49,525 nucleotides of DNA, taken from SFWF01 sp045636705. Lineage in GTDB: Bacteria; Bacillota; Clostridia; Oscillospirales; Acutalibacteraceae. The number at the start of each line of letters is the position of its first letter. Positions within the stretch are counted from its first letter, which is position 1. Below are positions 21,713-30,244 of this stretch, piece after piece. The notes under the pieces were generated by a model, which saw only the letters and a program-made list of their open reading frames with translations, did no database searches and was not told the DNA's origin. Both the position numbers and the translations under genes were made by a program. Location of the stretch: assembly GCA_045636705.1 (NCBI GenBank), contig JAZTYA010000024.1:1-49525 (forward strand), written 5' to 3'.

Positions 21713-23353
21713 ATGATGAGGAGAATAACTGCATTTTTATTGGCGGTTTTATTAGTTGTGTCTTTCGTTGGCTGTTCCGCCGACAATTCATCATCCAACC
21801 TTATAAACACCGACGCGCCTTCGTCATCCCTTATTGAAACCTCTTCGGATAAGACCTCTTCCCTTTTAAACAGTTCTGAAGAAAGCAGTTCCAAAGTCAC
21901 TGCCTCTTCAGAAAAAAGTGATTCAAGTGATGAATCCAGTTCCAACAAGAAAAACGATTCGAGTTCTAAAAACAGTTCAAATCACACTACCTCTTCTAAA
22001 CCAAGCAGCAGTTCGAAAACCGAAACCAGTTCTGATAAAGTTGACAGTTCTAAGAATGAAACCAGCTCTAAGAATGAAACCAGTTCCAAAAACGAGACCA
22101 GTTCAACCAAGAACGACAGTTCAGACACATCCAGCAAAAAGAAGCCTTCTAAAGACGAAGATTCTTCAGAAGGTTCAAGTGATGCTCTTGTAGATACTTC
22201 ATCAAAAACAAGTTCTTCAAGCGATTCCGACAAAACCGAAACCTCGTCGGACGTTTCTTCTGATTCTTCGGAATCCGTCGTTCCGCCATCATCCTCTACC
22301 GAAGCGATTAGCCCCGAAGACTATCACTGTTTTTCAACACTTGATATTAGCGGAAAGGCAATTTATAACGCCCTTTTATCTGCAGCAAGTAAAATGGAGT
22401 CGACCTGGATAGATATCCCATTTATAGGAACGCCGACCATAAAAGAGGTGTCGCTTGCATTCTATTCTCTGCAAATAGACCATCCCGAACTTTTTTGGTT
22501 GCCTGCGCAATATTACGTAAGAACGGGTCCTAATAAGCTTTCTTTCCTTTTTGTAAACGAAAGTTCTAACGGCAGACCCGAAGCCTCAACCTACCTTATT
22601 AGCAAACGAGAAAAAGAATCTATGAACGAAGAGCTTGATGCAGCTATAGAGGAAATTAAGTCATTGGTAACCGCCACCGACCCATACGAAATTGAGCTTC
22701 AGCTTCACGATATACTTTGCGAGCGTGTTACATATTATGATAATGATAAAAAAGACCCGCTACTTTGGACGGCTTACGGTGCTTTAGTAAACGGAAAAGC
22801 CGTTTGTGAAGGGTATGCAAGAGCATATCAGCTTTTGCTTTATGAGTTTGGCATAAACTCTACACTCGTAACCGGTACCGCAAACGGAATAGGACACATG
22901 TGGAACATTGTAACCATCGATGATAAAACCTATCACGTTGACCTTACTTGGGATGACCGAAACGACGGTGGCAGTCCCTCTTTCCACACCTACTTTAATC
23001 TCACAGATTTAGAGATTACCAAAACCCACAAGCCCTATATCGACTTTTCTTTGATAAAAGATTCTGAGTTTGAAAGCGACCACGCCTTGAACTTTAACAT
23101 CAATCTTCCCGAGTGCAAAGATAAGTCCTTAAATTATTTTTCGGTTACGGGCAAAATCTTCAACAAAGGCAAAGAGTCAGACCTTGCTGATTATATAATT
23201 AGCCAAGGTGGTTCGGTTGAAATTAAATACACCGCTACCGCACCCGACTTTACGCTTGTTAATAAACTCCTCCGCGAAAAAGGAAGCAAACTGTCAGTTA
23301 AAGGACGCATAAGAAAACCGGAATCCACCGTTTTAATTTTGGAGGTGGAGTAA
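21713..23353 (+). CDS. Lipoprotein with Ser/Lys-rich linker and transglutaminase-like domain
   Basis: A 546-residue cell-surface protein. The signal peptide MMRRITAFLLAVLLVVSFVG ends in a lipobox with Cys at about residue 21. Residues 25 to about 200 are a low-complexity Ser/Lys/Asp/Thr linker with perfect repeats of SSKNET. The C-terminal half is a transglutaminase-like fold with the Cys-His-Asp triad in VCEGYARAYQLLL, GIGHMWNIV and YHVDLTWDD. Such domains act as peptidases or amidases at the wall. GGGGTGAG precedes two adjacent ATGs and the first was taken. The linker probably spans the peptidoglycan. It lies between two other small envelope genes. Confidence 0.88.
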   Translation: MMRRITAFLLAVLLVVSFVGCSADNSSSNLINTDAPSSSLIETSSDKTSSLLNSSEESSSKVTASSEKSDSSDESSSNKKNDSSSKNSSNHTTSSKPSSSSKTETSSDKVDSSKNETSSKNETSSKNETSSTKNDSSDTSSKKKPSKDEDSSEGSSDALVDTSSKTSSSSDSDKTETSSDVSSDSSESVVPPSSSTEAISPEDYHCFSTLDISGKAIYNALLSAASKMESTWIDIPFIGTPTIKEVSLAFYSLQIDHPELFWLPAQYYVRTGPNKLSFLFVNESSNGRPEASTYLISKREKESMNEELDAAIEEIKSLVTATDPYEIELQLHDILCERVTYYDNDKKDPLLWTAYGALVNGKAVCEGYARAYQLLLYEFGINSTLVTGTANGIGHMWNIVTIDDKTYHVDLTWDDRNDGGSPSFHTYFNLTDLEITKTHKPYIDFSLIKDSEFESDHALNFNINLPECKDKSLNYFSVTGKIFNKGKESDLADYIISQGGSVEIKYTATAPDFTLVNKLLREKGSKLSVKGRIRKPESTVLILEVE

Positions 23354-23354
23354 A

Positions 23355-23450
23355 ATGAGCGAGCTTTTCTCTTTTGCAGTTTACTGGATAGGTATGATGG
23401 CTCTGATTTTCGGCGCCCTCTATTTAGTTCAAAAATTTAAAAAGAAATAA
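23355..23450 (+). CDS. 31-residue single-pass membrane protein
   Basis: Sequence MSELFSFAVYWIGMMALIFG continues to ALYLVQKFKKK: one hydrophobic helix with a basic C-terminal tail. The ATG is one base after the TAA of the transglutaminase-like gene. The GGAGGTGGAG lying over that gene's last codons is an ideal ribosome binding site, so translation is likely. A strong terminator follows immediately. No known family. It may be a small membrane partner of the upstream lipoprotein. Confidence 0.72.
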   Translation: MSELFSFAVYWIGMMALIFGALYLVQKFKKK

Positions 23451-23453
23451 ATA

Positions 23454-23512
23454 AAAAGCCAACGGAAAATTTGCCCAAATCATAAAGGGCAGCATTCCCG
23501 TTGGCTTTTTTT
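23454..23512 (+). terminator. Terminator of the envelope-protein operon
   Basis: Outer stem AAAAAGCCAACGG / CCGTTGGCTTTTT with an inner small stem TTTGCCC / GGGCA, ending in a run of seven Ts. Confidence 0.9.
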
Positions 23513-23522
23513 AATTTTAAAA

Positions 23523-23693
23523 TTACTGGTGCTGATAAGAATTGTCGGATAGTGTCTTTTTAAGATAACGGAAAATAGCGCCGAAAAACCTTCTTTCGGT
23601 TTCGGCAAACTTATCCTCATTAATAAGTCCATAGATTATAAATGCAGCAACTGCAACCTCGAATATTGAAACTAAAATAAAACTTCCACTCAT
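23523..23693 (-). CDS. 56-residue small membrane protein
   Basis: Reads MSGSFILVSIFEVAVAAFII, then YGLINEDKFAETERRFFGA and a basic/polar tail. One N-terminal hydrophobic helix is followed by a charged, probably cytosolic, amphipathic segment. AAGGAAAG is placed 7 bases before the ATG, and a consensus promoter lies about 140 bases upstream. No family recognised. It is convergent with the envelope operon. The spacing and ribosome binding site make it a credible gene despite its length. Confidence 0.65.
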   Translation of the reverse strand: MSGSFILVSIFEVAVAAFIIYGLINEDKFAETERRFFGAIFRYLKKTLSDNSYQHQ

Positions 23694-23830
23694 AGTTTTT
23701 CTTTCCTTTCGTTAGCCAAAGCATTCAAACCCGAATCAGATTTTGAAACAAGGATTTTTCGCTATGCTTTGTTAAAATACTCGTAAATCTTATCATCCGA
23801 CACCTTGCCGAACATTTGTTCGGTATCTTT

Positions 23831-23859
23831 ATTATATGCCGTATATTGGTCTTTGTCAA
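23831..23859 (-). promoter_or_regulatory. Consensus promoter upstream of the 56-residue membrane protein
   Basis: TTGACA, 17 bases, TATAAT on the minus strand, giving a leader of about 130 nt. The leader encodes only a possible 17-residue peptide (MFGKVSDDKIYEYFNKA) without a ribosome binding site. The remaining gap from 23860 to 23941 is A/T-rich with no gene seen. Confidence 0.8.
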
Positions 23860-23941
23860 GGCTTTTTTAAAAAAATTTTATCCTTTATACTAAATATACG
23901 CCTTTCTCTGTCCGATTTTTCGGACTTTGCTAGAAGTTTTT

Positions 23942-23975
23942 AAAAAAAATATGCGGCAGAGGTTAATCTGCCGCT
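23942..23975 (-). terminator. Terminator of the BMC operon
   Basis: Stem GCGGCAGA / TCTGCCGC with a GGTTAA loop just after the pduL stop. On the minus strand a run ATATTTTTTTT follows the stem. Confidence 0.88.
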
Positions 23976-23981
23976 TTTGCT

Positions 23982-24632
23982 TTATTTTCTAATCTTTGCC
24001 TTAAAGCCGTTGCCTACGCCTGCGGCATTTGCATCGTCGGTATCGATGTGCATCTCAAGACGGAAGTCCTTATGAACTCTTACCTGAACGTCGTAGAAGG
24101 TGGTTCTGCGCTCGCCGAACATATCAACGGTTACGCTGTCTCCATCATTTAAGCCGAACGCTTTTCCTTCCTCGGTGCTCATATGTATATGGCGGTTAGC
24201 AATAATGCAACCCTCTTTTAAAGTAACGGTGCCTTTAGGTCCTACTATGGTAACAGGTGCCGAACCTTTAATGTCGCCCGATTCACGAACAGGAGGCTTA
24301 ACCTTTAGCACGTAGGAATCGGTTCTTGAAATCTCAACCTGAGAAGCCTTGCGAACAGGTCCTAATACTCTGACACCTTCAATAGCGCGAAGAGAAGGTC
24401 CTATAATGGTAAGTTGCTCTTTGCAAGCATACTGACCCGGTTGGGACAAATCCTTAAACGGTGTTAGCTCATAGCCTTTACCGAAAAGGGTTTCAACATC
24501 TTCTGCCGATAAATGTATATGTCTATTTGAAATTCCTACCGGAACCGAACTGTTGTCGATAGCGGGAGCCTTACTGCATTCCTTTAAAACGCGGTCAACA
24601 ATTTCGGAAACTATTTTTTCATCAAAAGCCAT
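23982..24632 (-). CDS. pduL: Phosphate propanoyltransferase PduL
   Basis: Converts propionyl-CoA and phosphate to propionyl-phosphate and CoA inside the microcompartment, regenerating the luminal CoA pool. It has two PduL-type domains with zinc-binding histidines in VGISNRHIHLSAEDVE and IIANRHIHMSTEEG. The first 20 residues (MAFDEKIVSEIVDRVLKEC) form an amphipathic encapsulation helix like those of other cargo here. The start was placed at that Met, after AAGGAG; an upstream extension of 20 codons overlaps the dehydrogenase gene. It is the last gene of the locus, ahead of a strong terminator. The protein is 216 aa, typical for the family. Confidence 0.95.
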   Translation of the reverse strand: MAFDEKIVSEIVDRVLKECSKAPAIDNSSVPVGISNRHIHLSAEDVETLFGKGYELTPFKDLSQPGQYACKEQLTIIGPSLRAIEGVRVLGPVRKASQVEISRTDSYVLKVKPPVRESGDIKGSAPVTIVGPKGTVTLKEGCIIANRHIHMSTEEGKAFGLNDGDSVTVDMFGERRTTFYDVQVRVHKDFRLEMHIDTDDANAAGVGNGFKAKIRK

Positions 24633-24658
24633 AGTTTTTTCTCCTTGAGTCAAACTGA

Positions 24659-26101
24659 TTAGATAATTCTGAAGCTGTCTGCCATTACGCAACGGCGTTG
24701 ACGGGTAAAGCTTCTAGCCGAGGTAATTCCCTCTCCTGTCGGTCCTGCTATTGTGAAGGTTGTATGTCCTTCGCCGCCAAAACCGATGCCTGCATAAGAA
24801 GGCGCATTCTTAACAAAGATGGTGGTTTCAACCTCACGAGCAAAACGAGAAAGGTTGTCTATGTTCTTAGAGTGCATATGAGCGGTATGTCTGTTGCCAT
24901 GCTCAGCCTTGCAAGCTAATTCGATAGCCTCGTCAATGTTAGCAACTCTAACTATAGGTAATATAGGCATCATAAGTTCGTGCTGAACGAAATCGTGACC
25001 GAAATCGGTTTCACAAATAATGCAACGAACTTCGTCTCCAACGTTAATACCGATTTTAGCAAGTAAAACTTTAGCATCTCTGCCTACGCAATCTCTGCTT
25101 ACGGTCTTTACGGTCTTGCCTGCCTTGTTGGTTTTCTCTTCTAAAACAACCTTGTTTAGCTTTTCTGCCTGCTCGGCATTTATTAAATATGCTCCGTTAT
25201 TGAGCATTCCTGAAATTAATTCATCTGCGATATTGCGGAATGCGAAAACCTCTTTTTCCGCAATACAAGGAAGGTTGTTATCAAATGTGCATCCATCGAT
25301 TATATCCTTTGCAGCCTTAGCAATATCCGCGGTGTCGTCAACGATAACAGGAGGATTTCCTGCACCTGCACCGATAGCCTTTTTGCCCGAAGATAAAACA
25401 GCCTTTACAACTCCCGGACCACCTGTGCAAACAAGTAATTTAATTAAGGGGTGTGACTGCATAATTGATGCAGATTCAAGTGTTGGCTTATCCATTGAGC
25501 AAACTAAGATATCAGGTCCGCCTGCCTCTTTAGAAGCGCGGTTTACAAGGTCGATAGCATAGTTTGATGCCGCAATAGCGTTAGGATGAGGATTAAATAC
25601 AACACCGTTTCCTGCGGCTATCATTCCAATGCTGTTACAAATAACAGTTTCACTGGGGTTTGTAGAAGGTGTGATAGAACCTACTACTCCAAAAGGAGCC
25701 ATCTCGATAAGGGTAAGTCCGTTATCGCCTGTCTTTGCGTTTGATGCGATATCCTCGGTTCCGGGGGTTTTGTCAGCAACAAGAATATGCTTTGCAGTCT
25801 TGTGGTCAACTCTACCCATTCCGGTTTCCTTAACGCCGATTTCTGCCATTATATGAGCCTCGGCACGAGTAAGCTTGCGAATAACTCCGATAATCTTTTC
25901 TCTATCTGCTACCGACATAGCTCTTACAGCCTTGTATGCCTTTTCAGCTGCCTTAATAGCCTCGTTCATATCATCGTATATACCCACGAACCTGCGTGAG
26001 CCGTAATGTGTACTGTCAAAATCGGTAGCTGAGGTTTTCTGCATCTGATTTAAAACCTGCGCTACAACTTCCTTTATTCTTTCTTCGGAAATGTTTGCCA
26101 T
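24659..26101 (-). CDS. pduP: CoA-acylating propionaldehyde/acetaldehyde dehydrogenase (PduP/EutE type)
   Basis: Oxidises propanal with NAD+ and CoA to propionyl-CoA in the microcompartment lumen (480 aa). The catalytic Cys is residue 279 in NNLPCIAEK, and the NAD-binding region includes SITPSTNPSETVICNSIG. The first 20 residues (MANISEERIKEVVAQVLNQM) are an encapsulation helix, followed by a variable linker and the conserved VGIYDDMNEAIKAA. It follows the DeoR gene by 31 bp and precedes pduL, so the two enzymes of the acid branch are adjacent. Confidence 0.96.
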   Translation of the reverse strand: MANISEERIKEVVAQVLNQMQKTSATDFDSTHYGSRRFVGIYDDMNEAIKAAEKAYKAVRAMSVADREKIIGVIRKLTRAEAHIMAEIGVKETGMGRVDHKTAKHILVADKTPGTEDIASNAKTGDNGLTLIEMAPFGVVGSITPSTNPSETVICNSIGMIAAGNGVVFNPHPNAIAASNYAIDLVNRASKEAGGPDILVCSMDKPTLESASIMQSHPLIKLLVCTGGPGVVKAVLSSGKKAIGAGAGNPPVIVDDTADIAKAAKDIIDGCTFDNNLPCIAEKEVFAFRNIADELISGMLNNGAYLINAEQAEKLNKVVLEEKTNKAGKTVKTVSRDCVGRDAKVLLAKIGINVGDEVRCIICETDFGHDFVQHELMMPILPIVRVANIDEAIELACKAEHGNRHTAHMHSKNIDNLSRFAREVETTIFVKNAPSYAGIGFGGEGHTTFTIAGPTGEGITSARSFTRQRRCVMADSFRII

Positions 26102-26132
26102 TTGTCGTCACTCCTTAATCTATGTGCAAATC

Positions 26133-26894
26133 CTAGTAAACTAGTTCAACATTCTTATCCTTTAATTTTTCAACCCAGCGGTCCGAAGGAGCCTTATCTG
26201 TAACGATAATGTCAACTTCACTCGGGTCGCAAACACGAACGAAGGAACGCTTATCAAACTTCGAACTGTCTATTGCCAAGACCTTCTTGTCGGATGAAGC
26301 AAATATTGCCTGCTTTATCTCTGAGTCCTTCTCGTTAGAATCGGTAATTCCCAAACTCAAATCAAGTCCCTTACAAGAACAAACCGCTATGTCAACGTGG
26401 AATCCACGTATCATTTTTTCTGCTGAGGTTCCCACTAATGAAAGTGAGCCTTTTTTAAGCGAACCTCCCGTCGAGAGAACCCTCCAATCTTCCTTGTCTG
26501 CCATCTCTAAAAGAATTTCAACCGAGTTTGTGATAAGCGTTATATTCTTTCGGTTTTTAATTTCTCTTGCTACGTAAATTGCCGTTGAACTTGCATCTAA
26601 CATAATGTAGTCGCCGTCTTTAATAAGTTCTGCGGTTTTCTGAGCAACCATTCTTTTTTCAGAGACGTTCGTTTCCTTGCGAACTGTGAAGGGCAAATCG
26701 ATATTATTTTGACTTTGATTAAGTACGGCACCGCCGTAGGTCTTCTTTGCAAGACCTTCGTTTTCAAGCTTTTCTAAGTCGCGTCTAATGGTTTCTTCAG
26801 TAACATTAAATTCACGGCTTAAATCGGCTACGATAACCTTACCATCAACGTTCAGTCGGGAGAGAATTGTGTTACGCCTTTCAATGGCGAGCAT
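26133..26894 (-). CDS. DeoR-family transcriptional regulator
   Basis: A 253-residue sugar-phosphate-responsive repressor. The N-terminal winged helix (IERRNTILSRLNVDGKVIVA, then FNVTEETIRRDLEKLENEG) is followed by the DeoR C-terminal effector domain with GDYIMLDASSTAIYVAREI and ITNSVEILLEMA. Family members sense phosphorylated sugars; a fuculose- or rhamnulose-phosphate, or DHAP, would fit this locus. It sits inside the BMC operon between pduT and the dehydrogenase, and is the only regulator there, so it probably controls the two upstream promoters. Repeated motifs near those promoters are candidate operators. Confidence 0.93.
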   Translation of the reverse strand: MLAIERRNTILSRLNVDGKVIVADLSREFNVTEETIRRDLEKLENEGLAKKTYGGAVLNQSQNNIDLPFTVRKETNVSEKRMVAQKTAELIKDGDYIMLDASSTAIYVAREIKNRKNITLITNSVEILLEMADKEDWRVLSTGGSLKKGSLSLVGTSAEKMIRGFHVDIAVCSCKGLDLSLGITDSNEKDSEIKQAIFASSDKKVLAIDSSKFDKRSFVRVCDPSEVDIIVTDKAPSDRWVEKLKDKNVELVY

Positions 26895-26907
26895 TAAAAA
26901 TCACCCT

Positions 26908-27465
26908 TTATAAAATATTTTGCCATAACTTCCTGTCTGGGTTTGGAATAACCGAGGAGTCGAGGAACATTCCGTCGTCTCCTGCATCTTGTTTTGCCTT
27001 GTTTATTGCGGCTTCAACTGCGGCAATCTCACCTGTAATCAACATATAAGATTTTCCACACATTCCGCGAGCTAATCTTAATTCAATTAGGTCGACCATA
27101 GCGGTTTTAGCCGCTGTGTCTGCCGCTACTATTGCGGCGGCAGCCGAAAACGTTTCAAGCACGCCGAGCGCGTTAGGTTCTCCGACGTCGGTAGCACCGT
27201 AAAGCGCACTAAATATTGAATCATGGGGATTACCAAGAACGAATTTATCAATTAGTTGTTCCGAGTCAAGCGCAGCAGCTGAATCAACTGCGGCTCTGAC
27301 TGCACTTAAATCTCCACTGATTAACACTATGAATTTACCCGGGCAAACCGTATCCGCTTGTAAGAGTTCGACCTCTGCGGTTTTAACCATTCGGTCTGCC
27401 ACTCGCATACCGGAGGAAACGGTTTTATATTCTACCATACCAATGGCCTTATTCAATTGTTTCAC
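26908..27465 (-). CDS. pduT: PduT-type trimeric shell protein with two BMC domains
   Basis: A 185-residue tandem-BMC protein that forms trimers in the shell. In PduT a cysteine at the three-fold pore carries a 4Fe-4S cluster for electron transfer; the matching residue here is Cys41 in ADTVCPGKFIVLISG. The second domain starts near NALGVLETFSAAAAIVAAD and ends PNPDRKLWQNIL. It follows pduS by 8 bp; PduS is the likely electron partner. The DeoR gene begins 13 bp later. Length and motif match PduT rather than PduB-type trimers. Confidence 0.93.
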   Translation of the reverse strand: MKQLNKAIGMVEYKTVSSGMRVADRMVKTAEVELLQADTVCPGKFIVLISGDLSAVRAAVDSAAALDSEQLIDKFVLGNPHDSIFSALYGATDVGEPNALGVLETFSAAAAIVAADTAAKTAMVDLIELRLARGMCGKSYMLITGEIAAVEAAINKAKQDAGDDGMFLDSSVIPNPDRKLWQNIL

Positions 27466-27473
27466 TCCTTATC

Positions 27474-28799
27474 TTATGCTTCTATTCTAATGAATTTATC
27501 GGTAACTTCTTTTACCTTACCGTTTATTGATGAGTGTATTCCTACACTTAATGCATCGTCTTTTGCCTTTGCTACCATTTGTCCTACAGTTACGGTATCT
27601 CCCTTTTTAACTATCGGTTCTGCAGGAGCTCCGATATGTTGTGAAAGTTCGATTTTTACAGTCTTGGGATTTAGAACCGTGTCAACCATTGGAATAGCAA
27701 AGTTATACTTATCAAGACCAAGTCTTGCACGAAGCCTTTTTACAGGAATCATACGAAGGTCTCTATTTTTGTTTACAGGCTTCATCGCCATATCCTTCGG
27801 AGGTGTTACCCCGTTTTTGCGAAGGGACTGTTTGCAGAGAGCAAGTAGGCTTGTTGGAGCAAGTCCTTGTCCGCAAGAGAACATTTCGCAAAGTCCGCAA
27901 GAGCAACAAGCGAACGAGTTTATGTAAGGGGTAGCATCGTTTGTAATGCCGTTTGATGCAGCCTTCATAAATGCCGCAGGGTCAATGGGGTGTCCAAGCA
28001 AAGCACGGGGGCAAAGGGATGTGCAGTAGTCACACTGACAGCAAGCCGACATAGCCCTTTTCATACTTATCATAGGCTTGGCAAGTTTCCTTTGAACAAG
28101 TGGCATATCATAGGGAAGAACCAAAACCGCATTTGTGGTCTTTGTAACCACGTCAGAAGGACTTCCAAGGCCACCCATCATAGGTCCTCCCATAACGAAT
28201 GCGGGGTTGTCTATCTTTACTCCGCCTGCTTCTTTTAGGAGTTCCTCTATTGTGATGCCGAGCGGTGCATAGATTGTTTTAGGCTTGTTTACCTCGCCTG
28301 TGATGGTTACATACTTATGTGTAACCCCTTCACCGTTTAACGCCTTATAGACATTATAAACGGTTTCAACGTTCATTACCGTAACACCAACAGCTAGCGG
28401 AATTTGTCCTGCAGGAACAACCCTTCCTGTTGCCTCGTAGGTCAAAACTACCTCGTCACCCGCAGGATAAATCTCGGGCAGGCGGCAGATTTGCATATTA
28501 TTAAAAGAAGAAATTTCTGCATTTACGGCTTCAAGCGCCTTTTTATATGAGCCCTTTATTCCGATTATTGCAGTATCTGCTTCTACTGTTTTCCTAATTA
28601 AATCGAAGGTGCTTAAAATCTCAAAAGAGAATTTTTCAAGCATCTGTCTGTGTAAACGGAGGAGTGGTTCGCACTCTGCACAGTTAAGAATAATTGTGTC
28701 GGCACGAAGGTCCAGTTTTGCATAGGTGGGAAATCCTGCTCCGCCCGCACCGACAACTCCGTTTTCACGCAAAATTGCCTTTAAATTATCTATATTCAT
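27474..28799 (-). CDS. pduS: PduS-like flavin/iron-sulfur electron-transfer protein (RnfC family)
   Basis: A 441-residue RnfC/NuoF-like protein. The N-terminal flavin-binding part has VVGAGGAGFPTYAKLDLRAD, followed by NCAECEPLL and PAGDEVVLTYEATGR. Two 4Fe-4S motifs are visible: CCQCDYCTSLCP and CCSCGLCEMFSCGQG. A short barrel-sandwich C-terminus follows. In Pdu systems PduS supports cofactor reduction. As this locus uses a B12-independent dehydratase, the role is more likely NAD(H) or flavin turnover through PduT. Its start overlaps the last base of the pentamer gene. Confidence 0.94.
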   Translation of the reverse strand: MNIDNLKAILRENGVVGAGGAGFPTYAKLDLRADTIILNCAECEPLLRLHRQMLEKFSFEILSTFDLIRKTVEADTAIIGIKGSYKKALEAVNAEISSFNNMQICRLPEIYPAGDEVVLTYEATGRVVPAGQIPLAVGVTVMNVETVYNVYKALNGEGVTHKYVTITGEVNKPKTIYAPLGITIEELLKEAGGVKIDNPAFVMGGPMMGGLGSPSDVVTKTTNAVLVLPYDMPLVQRKLAKPMISMKRAMSACCQCDYCTSLCPRALLGHPIDPAAFMKAASNGITNDATPYINSFACCSCGLCEMFSCGQGLAPTSLLALCKQSLRKNGVTPPKDMAMKPVNKNRDLRMIPVKRLRARLGLDKYNFAIPMVDTVLNPKTVKIELSQHIGAPAEPIVKKGDTVTVGQMVAKAKDDALSVGIHSSINGKVKEVTDKFIRIEA

Positions 28800-29089
28800 T
28801 ATTCTTCCGTCACTCCGGAAAGTCCAATTTCGTTGTCAACTATTCCGACAATTGCAGCATCGATAGGGCAGTTTGCCATATCGCAACCAATTCTTGCAGC
28901 GCTACCTGTTGCTACCAGTACGGTCTCGCCTACGCCTGCTCCGACATTGTCAACCGCAACTATTTTTTTAGTCTGGTCTCCAAGTTCTGCAAGCGGTTTT
29001 ACAACCATAAGTTTGCTGCCGATTAAATTGTCGTTTTTACGTGTTGAAACAACACTTCCAACTACTTTACCGATAAGCAAAGTTTTCAC
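28799..29089 (-). CDS. EutN/CcmL-type pentameric vertex protein (BMC-P)
   Basis: A 96-residue protein that forms pentamers capping the vertices of the shell. Typical motifs are LLIGKVVGSVVSTRKNDNL near the N-terminus, KIVAVDNVGAGVGETVLVAT and the ending AIVGIVDNEIG. It is the only pentamer gene visible in this locus, enough to close a shell in principle. It lies between the hexamer cluster and pduS. The gap of 77 bp upstream contains an inverted GGGGAGGA-like repeat (TTGGGGAGGAATAACTCCTCCC) that may moderate expression. Confidence 0.95.
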   Translation of the reverse strand: MKTLLIGKVVGSVVSTRKNDNLIGSKLMVVKPLAELGDQTKKIVAVDNVGAGVGETVLVATGSAARIGCDMANCPIDAAIVGIVDNEIGLSGVTEE

Positions 29090-29166
29090 CTTTTTCTTTG
29101 TGATTTTGTGTCATCCTTGGGGAGGAATAACTCCTCCCCATCATGACAGGTTTTCTGCCTTTTATA

Positions 29167-29445
29167 TTATTTAAGAGAAGGCAGGATTTTTTCCACGTCC
29201 TCGTGGGGACGGGGAATAACGTGGGTAGCTACAAGCTCACCAAGTCTTGCAGCAGAGGTAGAACCAGCGTCAACAGCAGACTTAACTGCTCCAACGTCGC
29301 CACGTACCATAACAGATACGAGTCCGGAACCGATTTTCTCAGTACCGATGAGCTGAACGTTAGCAGCCTTTACCATTGCGTCAGCAGCTTCGATTGCAGC
29401 TACAAGACCTCTGGTTTCAACCATTCCTAATGCTTCAAGTGCCAT
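29167..29445 (-). CDS. BMC-H hexameric shell protein, copy 1
   Basis: A 92-residue hexamer-forming shell protein of the PduA/PduJ/EutM type. MALEALGMVETRGLVAAIEA, the pore loop KIGSGLVSVMV, and RPHEDVEKILP are characteristic. It is almost identical to the cores of the copies at 29534 and 30245; the main difference is SARAARLG-like residues (STSAARLGE) in place of AISAGKLGE. A GGAG site precedes the ATG. The small pore should let diol or aldehyde pass. It probably arose by recent duplication. Confidence 0.95.
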   Translation of the reverse strand: MALEALGMVETRGLVAAIEAADAMVKAANVQLIGTEKIGSGLVSVMVRGDVGAVKSAVDAGSTSAARLGELVATHVIPRPHEDVEKILPSLK

Positions 29446-29533
29446 TTTTGTATCCTCCTTGCTAAAATTTTTAATTTATTGGCAATGTAACGAGTATTCC
29501 CGATACACTAGTCAAACAAGTTTTTAGTTTCCC

Positions 29534-29932
29534 TTACTTTAAAACGGGAAGAATCTTCTCAACATCCTCATGAGGACGGGGAATAACGTGAGTAGCAACG
29601 AGCTCTCCGAGTTTGCCTGCAGAGATAGCGCCTGCATCAACTGCAGATTTAACTGCTCCTACGTCGCCACGTACCATAACAGATACGAGTCCGGAACCGA
29701 TTTTCTCGGTGCCGATGAGCTGAACGTTAGCAGCCTTTACCATTGCGTCTGCAGCTTCGATTGCAGCTACAAGACCGCGAGTTTCTACCATTCCTAATGC
29801 TTCAAGTGCCATTTTTACTTTCTCCTTTTTGGTTTCTTCTTTTAACTGAACCTCGGCAGGTTTTGTTTCTGCCTTTGGTGCTGTTTTAGTTGTTGTCTGG
29901 GTTTTCTTTGCAGTGGTTTTTGTTTCAGCCAT
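29534..29932 (-). CDS. BMC-H shell protein with a Lys/Thr/Ala-rich N-terminal extension
   Basis: A 132-residue protein: a PduA-type BMC-H core (from MALEALGMVETRG, residue 41) preceded by 40 residues rich in Lys, Thr, Ala, Pro and Glu (MAETKTTAKKTQTTTKTAPK). The extension looks disordered and basic. Inside it, AAGGAG lies 9 bases before the core ATG, so both a long and a core-length product could be made. In known hexamers both termini lie on the concave face, which points to the cytosol, so the tail would decorate the outside of the shell. The first start has AAGGGG upstream. Confidence 0.92.
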   Translation of the reverse strand: MAETKTTAKKTQTTTKTAPKAETKPAEVQLKEETKKEKVKMALEALGMVETRGLVAAIEAADAMVKAANVQLIGTEKIGSGLVSVMVRGDVGAVKSAVDAGAISAGKLGELVATHVIPRPHEDVEKILPVLK

Positions 29933-29938
29933 TTTAAA

Positions 29939-30229
29939 TTACCCCTTCTTTTGAAGTCTTGCAGCCGATAGCTTCAAGAGTCTTTCTGTTTCTGAATGCG
30001 GGCTTGCGATAACCGCCTTTGCAACCGGTTTTATTACCGCATTTTGTACCGCACTTTCAACCGCAGCCGTTACGGCAGAAACGTCGCCTTCGACTATAAC
30101 CGTAACAAGTCTGCCTCCAAACTTTCTTTCCCAAGTAACAAGCCTTACGTCTGCCGCCTTGCACATATTGTCAAGACAATCAACAGCGCCTGTAACGCTT
30201 GAAACTTCAATAAGTCCTAACGACTTCAT
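29939..30229 (-). CDS. Divergent BMC-H shell protein
   Basis: A 96-residue BMC-H protein distinct from its neighbours. It starts MKSLGLIEVSSVTGAVDCLD and has WERKFGGRLVTVIVEGDVSA in place of the usual KIGSG pore sequence, so its hexamer pore should be different. The C-terminus has a basic tail (LSAARLQKKG). It lies 6 bp upstream of the extended hexamer gene within the shell cluster. Paralogs with altered pores are common in BMC loci and may pass another substrate or cofactor, or make the shell edge. Confidence 0.92.
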   Translation of the reverse strand: MKSLGLIEVSSVTGAVDCLDNMCKAADVRLVTWERKFGGRLVTVIVEGDVSAVTAAVESAVQNAVIKPVAKAVIASPHSETERLLKLSAARLQKKG

Positions 30230-30244
30230 ATCTTTTGCTCCTAA

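Noticed and set aside
23750..23830. 17-residue leader peptide MFGKVSDDKIYEYFNKA as a gene
   Set aside because: The frame is plausible but has no ribosome binding site, and most of its upstream continuation overlaps a consensus promoter.
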